NCBI RefSeq assembly: GCF_004379255.2
Contig: NC_056041.1
Span: 3,968,001 to 4,032,000, forward strand
Length of the DNA stretch: 64,000 nt
Direction: 5' to 3'
Origin: Salvia splendens
Taxonomy: Eukaryota; Streptophyta; Magnoliopsida; Lamiales; Lamiaceae
Part shown: positions 1-9,709 of the stretch, piece by piece
How positions within the stretch are numbered: position 1 is the stretch's first letter
Layout: each line of letters begins with the position of its first letter
Notes under the pieces: model-generated
Database searches by the model: none
Told to the model about the DNA's origin: nothing
Seen by the model: only the letters and a program-made list of their open reading frames with translations
Position numbers and translations under genes: made by a program

Positions 1-1488
1 CATATGTCGCGGCGAATACCCCCGCTCCTCCTCCTCAACGAACTAGATCAATTCGCCGCTACATCCATCATGACCGGGAGGGAGCCCACGAAAGGCTCGT
101 TGCCGATTACTTTGCCGACCAGCCGCGGTTTCCGGCAGATTACTTCAGGCGCCATTTTTCGCATGTCAAAGCGCTTGTTCATGCGAATTGTCAACACATT
201 GTCCGCACGTGTTGAATTCTTCCAAACAGATCCAGATGCAGCTGGCCGGCAAAGTATCACGCCGTTGCAGAAGTGTATGTGTGCCATCCGACAACTCGCT
301 ACTGGGTAAACGGCCGACATCTTCGACGAGTATTTGCATATCGGTGAGTCCACTGGAATCCTTTGTCTAAAGAATTTTTGCGAGGGCGTTCGTTCAGCTT
401 TCTGGGATGAATTCCTTCGGGCACCCAGCACCGATGATTGCCAACGGTTGCTTCGTCTTCACGAATCAGTCCATGGCTTTCCCGGAATGCTTGGCAGCAC
501 TGACTGCATGCATTGGAGGTGGAAGAATTGCCCAAATGCTTGGATGGGGCAACACTTAAGCGGTCACAAAGGCGGCGGCCCAACACTTATCCTTGAGGCG
601 GTCGCCGACTACCGCCTATGGATTTGGGATGCATATTTCGGCGTTGCCGGAGCCAACAACGACTTGAACGTGCTCTATTCTTCACCACTCTTCAATGATG
701 TGATGAATGGTGTAGCACCGACGATCGAATTCACCATCAACGGAAATACATACCACATGGGTTACTATCTCGCCGATGGTATCTACCCAAGTGATCGACG
801 TTCGTGAAGACGCTCCACAACCCGCATGACCCGAGACGGGTTCTTTTTGCGCAGCGTCAAGAGTCCGCGCGGAAAGACGTCGAAAGAGCCTTCGGAGTCC
901 TTCAAGCCCGATTCAACATTGTGAAGGCCCCGGCTCGGCTGTGGTACGTGAATAATATCGCCGACATCATGTTCACGTGTATTATCTTACACAACATGAT
1001 TATAGCTGACGAAGGGCCGAGGGCAGCTAGCTTCTACGACGAGGATGAAGCCGGAAGCTCAACAGCGAGGTCTCCTCCACGCCGAGGTGAGCATACGACG
1101 ATTGGCTAGAGGATCGAGACAAGGCACACAATGCGCGATACCCGAACCCACATTCAGTTACAAGAAGACCTAATCAACCACATGTGGATGAAATTCGGCA
1201 ACGAGTAGTGATTTTTTTAATTTTTAGTATTTTAATTATGTAATTTTTAATTTTTAGGCTTTTAATTATGTCGTTTTTATTTTATTTGTCATTTGTAATT
1301 TTATTTAGGTTTTTTAATGAATTTTATTATTATGGAAATGTTATTGTTTAACTGAATTTTAAATTAATTGTGCTCGTCCTTGCGGAAGAGCACAGCTGTG
1401 GGTGTTGTGCTCTTGCCAGAGAGCAGGCAGAAAAAGTGGGGCCGGGCCCATAACCGTGCCGCTGGCAAGAGCACGGTTGTGGATGCTC
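1..1488 (+). mobile_element. PIF/Harbinger DNA transposon, decayed copy, left end outside window
   Basis: The right end carries the terminal sequence GGATGCTC (1481-1488) followed by TAA, which fits the 3-bp TWA target duplication of PIF/Harbinger elements. The terminal inverted repeat matches that of the complete relative at 32936-34989, with which this copy is nearly collinear. Bases 1209-1480 are a non-coding AT-rich 3' part and then a GC-rich subterminal part (about 1370-1488). The left end and its repeat lie before base 1. Confidence 0.85.
3..1208 (+). pseudogene. Harbinger (HARBI1-like, DDE_Tnp_4) transposase pseudogene, 5' truncated by window
   Basis: This is a cut-and-paste transposase homologous along its length to the intact ORF at 33249-34535; the window starts near residue 27 of that protein. 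Compared with the intact copy it has four lesions: one extra T in the T-run near 154-158 (frameshift), a CAA to TAA change at 307-309, a one-base loss near 788-790 (frameshift), and a CAG to TAG change at 1107-1109. The natural stop is at 1206-1208. The DDE regions are still legible: GSTDCMH, ANNDLNVL and VERAFGVL. It cannot make a working transposase; the inactivation is seen directly. Confidence 0.9.
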
Positions 1489-1926
1489 TAAAGTTTAGAA
1501 ATTTCTAGCTCAATAAAATCTCCATCCGATTAGTTTTCAACATGAGTAGAATTGACTAGGTACTAATGGGTTAACACTACGTACAACTATTTCCTATGAA
1601 TGTAGAGTAATTAATATCTTTAACTTTTGTATAAATTTATATAATATGGGATGCTTTGGAATAAAAATATACTCCTATAAATAAATTTTAATATTTAGCT
1701 TGCATACCTATTAGTCGGTGTATAGTCTGAAACAGGAACAAATCAAGCTACAGTTTGAATAGCATAAATTTCCAATTGTTAATTTAATGTGAGTCTTTGC
1801 TTCATTGCAATGTCTATAGAAAAAAAACAATGCACATACTTTATTGATGAAATGTGAGGCTGATCTCAATCAGCACATGAATAAACATTCCATTATCATC
1901 TTCTGCTTCATGTATAGAGTATAGAC
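1489..1926. other. 3' flank of the 4CL-like gene
   Basis: AT-rich sequence between the Harbinger end and the stop codon of the minus-strand 4CL-like gene. It must hold that gene's 3' UTR and polyadenylation site. I see no ORF, RNA gene or further repeat. Confidence 0.5.
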
Positions 1927-4228
1927 CTAAAGCTTCGAAACTAAAAAGTTCTTGAGCTCCCTCCGGAGTATTTTTCCGGCTGGGGATCGCGGTATAGATG
2001 ACCGAAAGTAGACCTTTCTCACTTTCTTATATGGGGCAACCTGCATCAAAAAATGTTAAACTGTGTCAAAAACAACAACAAAAGCTATAACATTATCAGT
2101 AAATGTGTTCGGTTTGATCAGATCAAATCAGCAAGATTGGTGACCTGCTTCGCTACGTAGTTCATCACAGCTGCTTCAGTGAGAAAACTCCCTTCTTTGG
2201 GGACAACAAATGCCACTGGGATCTCTCCAGCTTCTTCATCCCGGCCTCTGTTTCGTACGAAGAATCAGAATGTTACTAGCAGAAATTAAGGAGCTACTAT
2301 GTCTTAGAGCAGTTGAGATAACTATTGAGAATTTGATGGCTATGCATTGCGAAATAGCGAAAAACATCCCAAAACAGATAATATCATCAAATTCAAACAA
2401 AAAATGAGAAGGGAAAACACCATATTAAGCAGGTTCATCACTTCGAGATTCGTGTTATTCAACAGCTTGCCCTTACCCTGTAACAGCAGCATCAAGTATT
2501 TCCGGGTGTGACATCAGAACTGACTCTAAATCAGCTGGAGCAATCTGAATATAACAGACTGGACATTACAGTAAATCTACATCAAAGTTAATGGTGACTC
2601 GAGTTGCATAAATGGAGGCAAACCAAACCTGGAAGCCTTTGTACTTGATGACCTCTTTCAAGCGGTCAATCACATACAAGTATCTGTCTTGATCAAAATA
2701 AACGATGTCCCCAGTATGTAGCCAGCCATCTTTGTCGAGTGCAAGCATGGTTGCATCGATGTTATTCAAGTACCCTGGATCGAACATTGATATCTTCAGA
2801 ACTTCTTTGAGTTTATAACAATAATGCCAAAAAAGAGACAACGATTACCTTTCATGTTTCCAGGTGAACGCAACCAAAGCTCGCCAGCGGATCCTGGAGG
2901 TAAGTGAGCACCTGTGACCCAGTCTACCACTTTAGCTTGAACATTAGGCGACAGAAGTCCTGCAGACGTATATTTATGAGGTCCAACGGCATTGTAACCT
3001 CGAGCTCCCAAAGCAGCTGATTCTGTCAGGCCATAACCCTGAACAAAAATTCATTACCATTAGTACTAATTTTGCACAATCAACTTATAGTAAACTAAGA
3101 AAGACAAAGCCATCTGCATAAAACGGAAGGAAATACCTGAATGAAATCGACATGGGGGAGTGTCTCAATCATATCAGTTATGCTTTTATCGGTCGCAGGA
3201 GCAGCTCCACAACAAACCTGCTTCAATCTCCGAAAACTACTACCACCACCTCTCTTGGCTCTCTTTGTCAACTCTACCAGTATAGGTGGAACACAATGAA
3301 GGTGAGTGACACCATATCTCACAATAGCTCTCTCCATTTCATCAGCATTAAATCTTTTCATAGTGACAATAGTACCCCCCAACGACAACAATCCCAATAC
3401 GAATAACGACAGTCCATACACATGGAACATTGGGATAACAGCCAAGTAGACATTCTCTGAACTAGGATAATCATACAGAGTAGCTTCAAATCTCACAAAA
3501 AGCTCAATCATGGCTATGAAGTTCCCATGGCTCAACATAACACCTTTAGACCTACCAGTAGTGCCCGACGAGTACAAAATCGCAGCAGTGTCCTGCTGCT
3601 TAATTCTAGGCCTTGGTGCCATTGCAGGATCACTACAAATCAGCTTATGAAAAACAGAATCATCACTAGACAGAGAGTTCAAGTCTAAAGCTTCGGGCAC
3701 CCCGACTACAAGGCATCCAGCTAAAGTATCAACTAACTCATCAACCTTATCGATTGCAGCAAAGGCTAAAGTTGGATTACAATCAAGAACTTGTTTCAAC
3801 TCTAACAAATTGCTTAAAGGATTCATGGGGGTCACAACTGCACCAAGACTCATAGCACCCAAGGCAACTAAAGGGAAGCAAACAGAATTGGGGAGCAAAA
3901 TCAAGATAACATCACCTTGCTTCACGCCCAAATGGTGAAGACCAGCAGCCATGGATTTCACCAAAGGTGAGAGCTTTGAGTATGGAAGCGAAAGCCCAGA
4001 TGGTGAATCAACGAGTGCATGCTGGCCATCATGTTTATGTGAGAAAATGAATGAAACAACATCAAGAAGAGGGTCAGAAGGCAAGTTGATAGACGGGTAT
4101 TTGCTGGAATACACCCCTGTTTGAGGTGAATACAAAGGAAACTTTCTTGATTTGGATGATTCATTGATCCCACCATGTTCTTCTTCTTTGCTCTGCAACT
4201 CGATGAGGGCTTTCGACAATGCAGACAT
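1927..4228 (-). CDS. 4-coumarate:CoA ligase-like (acyl-activating) enzyme with peroxisomal PTS1
   Basis: Six exons: 4228-3137, 3038-2849, 2774-2629, 2544-2477, 2247-2145, 2040-1927. They sum to 1713 nt, 570 aa, with all junctions GT-AG and in phase. The protein belongs to the ANL adenylate-forming superfamily, which activates a carboxylic acid as acyl-AMP and then transfers it to CoA. Residues 219-230 hold the nucleotide-binding loop [11 protein letters not shown]. Exon 2 starts with GYGLTES, exon 3 carries GDIVYFD and [13 protein letters not shown], and exon 6 has [11 protein letters not shown] with the expected catalytic lysine near 556. The last three residues are SKL, a canonical peroxisomal import signal, as in the peroxisomal 4CL-like/OPC-8:0 CoA ligase group. 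Box II reads GELWLR instead of GEICIRG, so I favour 4CL-like over true 4CL. The substrate cannot be told. A copia element lies 176 bp upstream in the same orientation. The exon 5 acceptor is the least certain junction. Confidence 0.88.
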
Positions 4229-4235
4229 TGGAGGA

Positions 4236-4252
4236 AGAGAGAGAGAGAGAGA
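4236..4252. repeat. (GA)n microsatellite in the 4CL-like 5' leader
   Basis: An uninterrupted GA run of about 17 bases lies just upstream of the start codon (CT run on the sense strand), a common feature of plant 5' leaders. Confidence 0.7.
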
Positions 4253-4403
4253 ATCAAAGGCCAAATGCTTAAATTGTGGCAGCCGTTTTTGTTCTTGGCC
4301 TATTTTAGTAAACAAAAAAGAAGTGTTCGGAAAGCAGCACGGATAAGTTCGTTATAAATTTAAGTTTCCTTAAATTCGCGAGAGTCAGAACAAACCAACA
4401 AAG

Positions 4404-4630
4404 TATTCAAATTGATATCCAAGAGAGAAGAGGAAGAAGACATGATAGGAGGATGATTTTGTGTTGTTATTCATCAACCGAGCAATCCTCTTAATATAGA
4501 GGATTGCCTTAATTACATATGGTAAAGAATCCCCTAATTTTGGGTGCTATCAATTACACAATAATTACATGATTCTTTCCTTAGTTTACATGATTTGATT
4601 TCCTCATGATTTGTCTTCAATATTCCAACA
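4404..4630 (-). repeat. 3' LTR of the copia element
   Basis: The 227-bp copy adjoins the polypurine tract on one side and target duplication CAAAG on the other. It lies 176 bp upstream of the 4CL-like start codon in the same orientation, so transcription starting inside it would run into that gene. Confidence 0.95.
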
Positions 4631-4642
4631 CTCCCCCTCAAG
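4631..4642 (-). other. Polypurine tract of the copia element
   Basis: The minus strand reads CTTGAGGGGGAG immediately before the 3' LTR start TGTTGGAATA. This is the expected primer for plus-strand DNA synthesis. The polyprotein stop codon abuts it. Confidence 0.85.
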
Positions 4643-7600
4643 TTAAGTGACGGCATCTCCGATACTTAGCTTGCCTATTACTTCTTCAAACACCTTCTGG
4701 TGAACAGCTTTGGTTAGGATATCTGCCAGCTGATCTTCTGAGCGGACAAAGGGTAACTCAATAATTCCCTTTTCTATCTTCTCTTTGATGAAGTGTCGAT
4801 CAATCTCCACATGCTTCGTTCGGTCGTGCTGGACTGGATTTTCGGCGATGCTGATTGCAGCCTTGTTGTCACAGAACAGTTGACTCTTCTGAGTAGGTGG
4901 AAAGCCTATTTCTGTCAGGAGCCTCCGTATCCATAGAATCTCAGTTATTCCACTTTTTGCCCCTCGAAATTCGGCCTCGGCACTAGAGAGTGCGACTACT
5001 TTCTGTTTTTTACTCCTCCATGTGACAAGATTGTCTCCTATGAACATGAAGTATCCGGCTGTTGATTTTCGATCGATTGGGTTGCTCGCCCAGTCAGCAT
5101 CGGTGTAGCCTGAGACTTCCAATTGTCCTTCTCTTTTAAGCAAGACTCCGTAGCCAACTGTCCCCTTAAGATATCTCACTATCCTTATCACAGCATTCAT
5201 GTGCTCTTCTTGCGGCTTGTGCATGAATTGGCTTACCACTCCAACTGCATATGCGATATCTGGTCGTGTATGGGCTAGATAGATCAACTTTCCAACCAAG
5301 CGTTGGTAGCGTTCTCGGTCTGCTGAATTTGCTCCTTCCTCTATCTTCAAACCATGGTTCTGTACCATTGGCGTCTCTGCTGGCTTGCATTCTAGTAGCC
5401 CCGTCTCTGTTAGCAGATCGAGGACGTACTTCTTCTGTCGCAGAAATATTCCCCTTTTTGATCGTAGAACCTCAATTCCCAGAAAGTACTTCAAGTCTCC
5501 TAGATCCTTCATCTCAAATTCTTGAGACAGATTTTCTCGTAGCTTTTTTATTTCAGCTGGGTCATTTCCTGTGATTATCATATCATCCACATAGATTAGG
5601 AGACAAGTTATGTTTTCACCTTCCTTTTTGAGGAAAAGGGTATGATCTGAGTTGCTTTGCTGATATCCATACTTCTGCATTGCCTGGCTGAACCTTCCAA
5701 ACCATACTCTAGGTGACTGTTTCAGACCGTACAACGTCTTCTTTAGGCGACATACTTCTCTTGGGCCAAATTCATCAGAATAGCCAGGTGGAACCTCCAT
5801 GTATACTTCTTCCTCCTTTTTCAGTTCCCCATGCAAGAACGCATTAGTGACGTCGAGCTGATGTAGAGGCCAATTCTGATTTGCTGCAACAGACAATAGA
5901 ATTCTTACTGTGCTCATTTTAGCCACTGGCGAGAAAGTTTCAGCGTAGTCAATTCCATACGTCTGAGTGTAGCCTTTTGCGACCAGCCTTGCCTTGTATC
6001 TCTCAATAGAACCATCGGCTCGTCTTTTTATGGTGAAGATCCACCTGCATCCGACCGGTCGTTTCCCTTCTGGTAGTACACATTTCTCCCATGTATGGTT
6101 CTTGAGAAGAGCATCCATTTCTTTCTTCATGGCTTCTCTCCAGTGTTTGTGCTTCATTGCTTCCTCCACTGAGTTTGGTATTTCATCTTCATATAGGGCA
6201 GTTTCAAATGCTCGTGCCATTTCAGTCATCTGGGCAGTCATGGAGTAGGCAATGGGATAGCGAGCTTTTCTTCCCTTCCAATCCGGGGAGTATCTTTTTG
6301 GGGGCACTCCTCTATTGATCCGCAGTGGACGAAAATTTTGATCTGATGTGTCTGGCTCATCTTGGGTGGTCTCGACTCTGCGCTCAAGTTCAGTCTCAAT
6401 AACAGTTGATTCACTTGGATCAGAGTCTCTTACCTCAGGATTATCAGTCGAGGTGATTGCGAGCTCGTCACTAGGTTCAGCGGCCTCTGACGGTGTGTTT
6501 GAGGTCTGCTCTGCGTTAAAGCTAACCTTCTCTGTTGGACCCACATCGAGACCGGGACTTGGCGTAGGACTGATTGGAAACAAACTTAGCGGGTCACTCA
6601 TGGTTTCTGTTGGTCGATTTCCCTCCCCCTGACCGCTAAGTTGGTGATAGAAATATTCATTTTCTACGAAATCACAGTTCATTGTGATAAACATGCGTTT
6701 TGTTTTGGGGTCGTAGCACCGGTAGCCTTTTTGTTGTTGGGCATATCCTAGGAAGACACCTTTCACAGCGCACGGGGAGAATTTGGATCTCTCATGTTTG
6801 GGTATGTGAATAAAGGTAGAACATCCAAAGATTTTTGGTTCAAGAGTGAGTGGGAGAGGTATCTGTGTATGGTTAGATAGGACTTGTATGGGAGATTTCT
6901 TGTTGAGTCCTTGAGTGGGTAGACGGTTTAGGGTGTAGACAGAGGTGGCCATGGCGTCGGGCCAAAAGGATTTTGGGACTTTAGACTCTATGAGGTGAGC
7001 TCTGGTCATTTCAAGGAGTTTTCTATTCTTTCGTTCTGCTACCCCGTTTTGTTCTGGTGTGTGGGGGCAAGTGGTCTGGTGTATGAGGCCCTGTTTGGCA
7101 AAAAATTGTTGCATTTGGGCATTGATATACTCCCCCCCATTATCAGATCTTAGGATTTGGATACTTTTCTTATATTGGGTTTGAACGAAAGTGTAGAATA
7201 AAACAAATTTATCAAAGACTTCTGACTTAGATTTCAAAAAATAAATCCAAGTCATGCGTGAACAGTCATCAATAAAAAGTATAAAATATCTAAACCCTTG
7301 ACCGCCCGTAACAGGTGCTGGTCCCCACACATCAGAATGAATAAGGGAAAAAACTTGGTCCACACGGGTATTATTAGGCTTAAAAGTACGTCGATGACTC
7401 TTAGCCAAAAAACATGTATCACAATCCATACGAGTAATTTTGTTAAAACTAGGGAACAAAACTTTAAGATAACCTAGTGATGGGTGTCCTAATCGACGGT
7501 GCCATAGCCAAGCATGTCTGTCTGTGGATCCGTGAGTCAGCATCGCGATACTCTGTTGAGCTACCTCATCCACATAGTAGAGACCACGTTGCTCAGTGCC

Positions 7601-9358
7601 ACGCCCAACAATCGTCCCCGTCTGAATATCCTGTAACATGCAAAAAGATGGTTGCATTAGTAACGTGCAATTCAGTTCCTTCGTAACATGACTGACTGCT
7701 AAGAGTTTATGAGACAAGGTCGGCACGTATAGGCAGTTTGATATTTTTAGAGCGGGTGAAATGTGAATGGTTCCCGTTCCCTGGACAGTAAGCAATTCCC
7801 CATTGACAGTTTGGACGTATTTTTTGTGAGGTTTGGACATCCCAGTAAAATCAGACTCATCAAATGACATAGTATCGGTAGCCCCACAATCAAAAATCCA
7901 ATCCTTATCCTTATATGAGGCTTCTGACATACTACAGGCTGTGGACATATTTTCAAGGACTTGAAATCGATTTTTACAATTAATTTCCGGCTCAAATTCT
8001 AATTTTCTAGAGTCTGGGGTTCTTTTCCCAACAATGTGAGAATATATGGGGTCGATATCTAATTTAGGGTTATCTGGGGACCGCATAAATAGGGAGTGGG
8101 GTATTTTCTGATATTTTCCGGATTTGAGAGGACATAATTGCAACAAAGGGAAAGGTGAGGGGTTTAATTTAGAATTAAACCCCTCTTTACCTCGTCCAAC
8201 CCTAGCTTGCGCACACTCCTCCGCCGCTGCATTCCCCGATCCATCTTCTTCGTTCCTTCCGGCGGTGGAGACGCCGGTGCTGCCCGCTGCATTTGCGGCG
8301 CCGGTAGCCCGGTTGTTCTCCCCCGTTGCCGGAGTTCCTCTGTTCCCTCTGTTCGACCAATTTCGGGCAGCCCGTCGCTTCTTCATCTCATCCCACCAAT
8401 CAGGATATCCGACGAGGTGGAAGCACTGCTCCTTGGTATGTTTCCGGCCTCCACAATAAGAGCACACGATCTTGTTCCTATCTTCGTCGAAACAAGGATC
8501 CTCTCGACGGTGCGGAGTCAGCCCGCTTCGTCCGCCGCCGCCGCTGCCGCGAATCGCCAAGCCTGCTGTAATTCCGCCACTGTCAGCGCCGACAGTGGTT
8601 GTGGGTTTGAGCAGACTTTCGTTCGTCGCCTCCCTTCGGACGATGGCGTAGGCGTTCTTCACTGACGGGAGTGGATCCCGTTTTAGGATGTCCTTCCTTG
8701 TTCCTTCGTGGCTTTCATTCAAAGCCATCAAGAATTGGTACAATCTTTCCTCTTGTATTTCTGTATTGCGAATTGCGATATCCTCTGCGTATATCATTTT
8801 ATTTGGTTTCTTCCTGTCAATTGACATCCATATATTCTGGAGACGGAACCACAATTGCTCCAAGGTCATATCGCCTTGTTTGATGGTGCTTGCTTTCACG
8901 TGTAGGTCGTAAACCTGTAGTGAATCTCCTCCACTTCCATAGGTCACGGCCAATGCCTCCCATAGTTCCTTCGCCGTCGGATATTGCGAAACCTCATTTA
9001 CGAGTTCGGGTTCTATGCTATTAATTATCCACCCGAACACGCAATGATCCAGCGTCTGCCATGTTTCGTATTCTGGATCTGTGATTGGTGGTGGCTCTGA
9101 ATCCCGAGAGATGTGGGAGGATAATCGCTTCCCCCCAATCGCTCGTTTTACAAGGGTCGCCCAGAGTGGGTAGTTATCCCCCGACAGTTTCGTGGCGATA
9201 ACTATCTCGCCTAGGTTGTCTGGATTGGCTGTTGGCTTTGTTTTTGAAGTTGGAGTTGGAGATTTCTGCACGGTTTGACGGATGAATTCTGCGAATTTCT
9301 CTGCAAAGTCACCGGAAAAATCCATGGTTGAGTTTTTCTCCTTGTGGTCGTCTGACAT
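4643..9358 (-). CDS. Copia Gag-Pol polyprotein (Gag, protease, integrase, RT, RNase H)
   Basis: One uninterrupted 1,571-aa reading frame in copia domain order. The Gag part (about 1-320) ends with a zinc knuckle CX2CX4HX4C near residues 299-312. The protease has DCGATD near 490, where copia proteases usually read D-S-G. Integrase follows with the HHCC finger (WHRRLGHPS and CDTC) and DDE-core motifs HSDVWGP, SDNGGEY and QNGVAERKN. Reverse transcriptase shows LKKTLYGLKQSPRVW and the catalytic YVDDM. RNase H has SGYTDADWA, SSAEAEF and CDNKAA. There are no internal stops or frameshifts. The start is the first ATG after the primer-binding site. It is expected to be processed by its own protease to copy and integrate the element. 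The Cys in the protease active-site motif is the only oddity. Confidence 0.96.
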   Translation of the reverse strand: MSDDHKEKNSTMDFSGDFAEKFAEFIRQTVQKSPTPTSKTKPTANPDNLGEIVIATKLSGDNYPLWATLVKRAIGGKRLSSHISRDSEPPPITDPEYETWQTLDHCVFGWIINSIEPELVNEVSQYPTAKELWEALAVTYGSGGDSLQVYDLHVKASTIKQGDMTLEQLWFRLQNIWMSIDRKKPNKMIYAEDIAIRNTEIQEERLYQFLMALNESHEGTRKDILKRDPLPSVKNAYAIVRREATNESLLKPTTTVGADSGGITAGLAIRGSGGGGRSGLTPHRREDPCFDEDRNKIVCSYCGGRKHTKEQCFHLVGYPDWWDEMKKRRAARNWSNRGNRGTPATGENNRATGAANAAGSTGVSTAGRNEEDGSGNAAAEECAQARVGRGKEGFNSKLNPSPFPLLQLCPLKSGKYQKIPHSLFMRSPDNPKLDIDPIYSHIVGKRTPDSRKLEFEPEINCKNRFQVLENMSTACSMSEASYKDKDWIFDCGATDTMSFDESDFTGMSKPHKKYVQTVNGELLTVQGTGTIHISPALKISNCLYVPTLSHKLLAVSHVTKELNCTLLMQPSFCMLQDIQTGTIVGRGTEQRGLYYVDEVAQQSIAMLTHGSTDRHAWLWHRRLGHPSLGYLKVLFPSFNKITRMDCDTCFLAKSHRRTFKPNNTRVDQVFSLIHSDVWGPAPVTGGQGFRYFILFIDDCSRMTWIYFLKSKSEVFDKFVLFYTFVQTQYKKSIQILRSDNGGEYINAQMQQFFAKQGLIHQTTCPHTPEQNGVAERKNRKLLEMTRAHLIESKVPKSFWPDAMATSVYTLNRLPTQGLNKKSPIQVLSNHTQIPLPLTLEPKIFGCSTFIHIPKHERSKFSPCAVKGVFLGYAQQQKGYRCYDPKTKRMFITMNCDFVENEYFYHQLSGQGEGNRPTETMSDPLSLFPISPTPSPGLDVGPTEKVSFNAEQTSNTPSEAAEPSDELAITSTDNPEVRDSDPSESTVIETELERRVETTQDEPDTSDQNFRPLRINRGVPPKRYSPDWKGRKARYPIAYSMTAQMTEMARAFETALYEDEIPNSVEEAMKHKHWREAMKKEMDALLKNHTWEKCVLPEGKRPVGCRWIFTIKRRADGSIERYKARLVAKGYTQTYGIDYAETFSPVAKMSTVRILLSVAANQNWPLHQLDVTNAFLHGELKKEEEVYMEVPPGYSDEFGPREVCRLKKTLYGLKQSPRVWFGRFSQAMQKYGYQQSNSDHTLFLKKEGENITCLLIYVDDMIITGNDPAEIKKLRENLSQEFEMKDLGDLKYFLGIEVLRSKRGIFLRQKKYVLDLLTETGLLECKPAETPMVQNHGLKIEEGANSADRERYQRLVGKLIYLAHTRPDIAYAVGVVSQFMHKPQEEHMNAVIRIVRYLKGTVGYGVLLKREGQLEVSGYTDADWASNPIDRKSTAGYFMFIGDNLVTWRSKKQKVVALSSAEAEFRGAKSGITEILWIRRLLTEIGFPPTQKSQLFCDNKAAISIAENPVQHDRTKHVEIDRHFIKEKIEKGIIELPFVRSEDQLADILTKAVHQKVFEEVIGKLSIGDAVT

Positions 9359-9465
9359 TGTTGATGTTGCTTATTTTTTGGATGTAGGTTTCTACTCTTG
9401 GTTGAAGGGTCGGGATTGGTATGGACGGTGATGAAATTATATTCTGAGTCCCTTTTTCTCAACTT

Positions 9466-9477
9466 GCTCTGATACCA
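9466..9477 (-). other. Primer-binding site (initiator tRNA-Met type) of the copia element
   Basis: The minus strand reads TGGTATCAGAGC directly after the 5' LTR. This is the standard copia primer-binding site complementary to the 3' end of plant initiator methionine tRNA, and it fixes the inner LTR boundary at 9478. Confidence 0.92.
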
Positions 9478-9704
9478 TATTCAAATTGATATCCAAGAGA
9501 GAAGAGGAAGAAGACATGATAGGAGGATGATTTTGTGTTGTTATTCATCAACCGAGCAATCCTCTTAATATAGAGGATTGCCTTAATTACATATGGTAAA
9601 GAATCCCCTAATTTTGGGTGCTATCAATTACACAATAATTACATGATTCTTTCCTTAGTTTACATGATTTGATTTCCTCATGATTTGTCTTCAATATTCT
9701 AACA
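9478..9704 (-). repeat. 5' LTR of the copia element (promoter-bearing)
   Basis: The 227-bp LTR would carry the element's promoter. A TATA-like TATATTAA is on the minus strand at 9565-9572, far enough from the 3' end of the LTR to leave room for an R-U5 segment. CAAAG follows at 9705-9709. Confidence 0.93.
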
Positions 9705-9709
9705 CAAAG

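Larger units (their letters stand above)
4404..9704 (-). mobile_element. Complete Ty1/copia LTR retrotransposon, recent insertion
   Basis: This 5,301-bp element is flanked by a perfect 5-bp target duplication CAAAG (4399-4403 and 9705-9709). Its two 227-bp LTRs (4404-4630 and 9478-9704) appear to differ only at one base (c at 4626, t at 9700), so insertion was recent. The primer-binding site, the polypurine tract and one uninterrupted 1,571-codon polyprotein are all present, so it looks autonomous. Its 3' LTR faces the 4CL-like gene. The LTR starts TGTTAGAATA and ends TTTGAATA, so the terminal dinucleotides are TG...TA rather than TG...CA. Confidence 0.97.

Noticed and set aside
8124..8665. 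Overlapping plus-strand ORFs of 111 and 152 codons inside the copia element
   Set aside because: Shadows of the Gag linker on the opposite strand; no recognisable product.
4643..9358. Polyprotein considered as two proteins split between Gag and Pol
   Set aside because: One continuous frame without stop or shift; copia elements normally express a single Gag-Pol frame.
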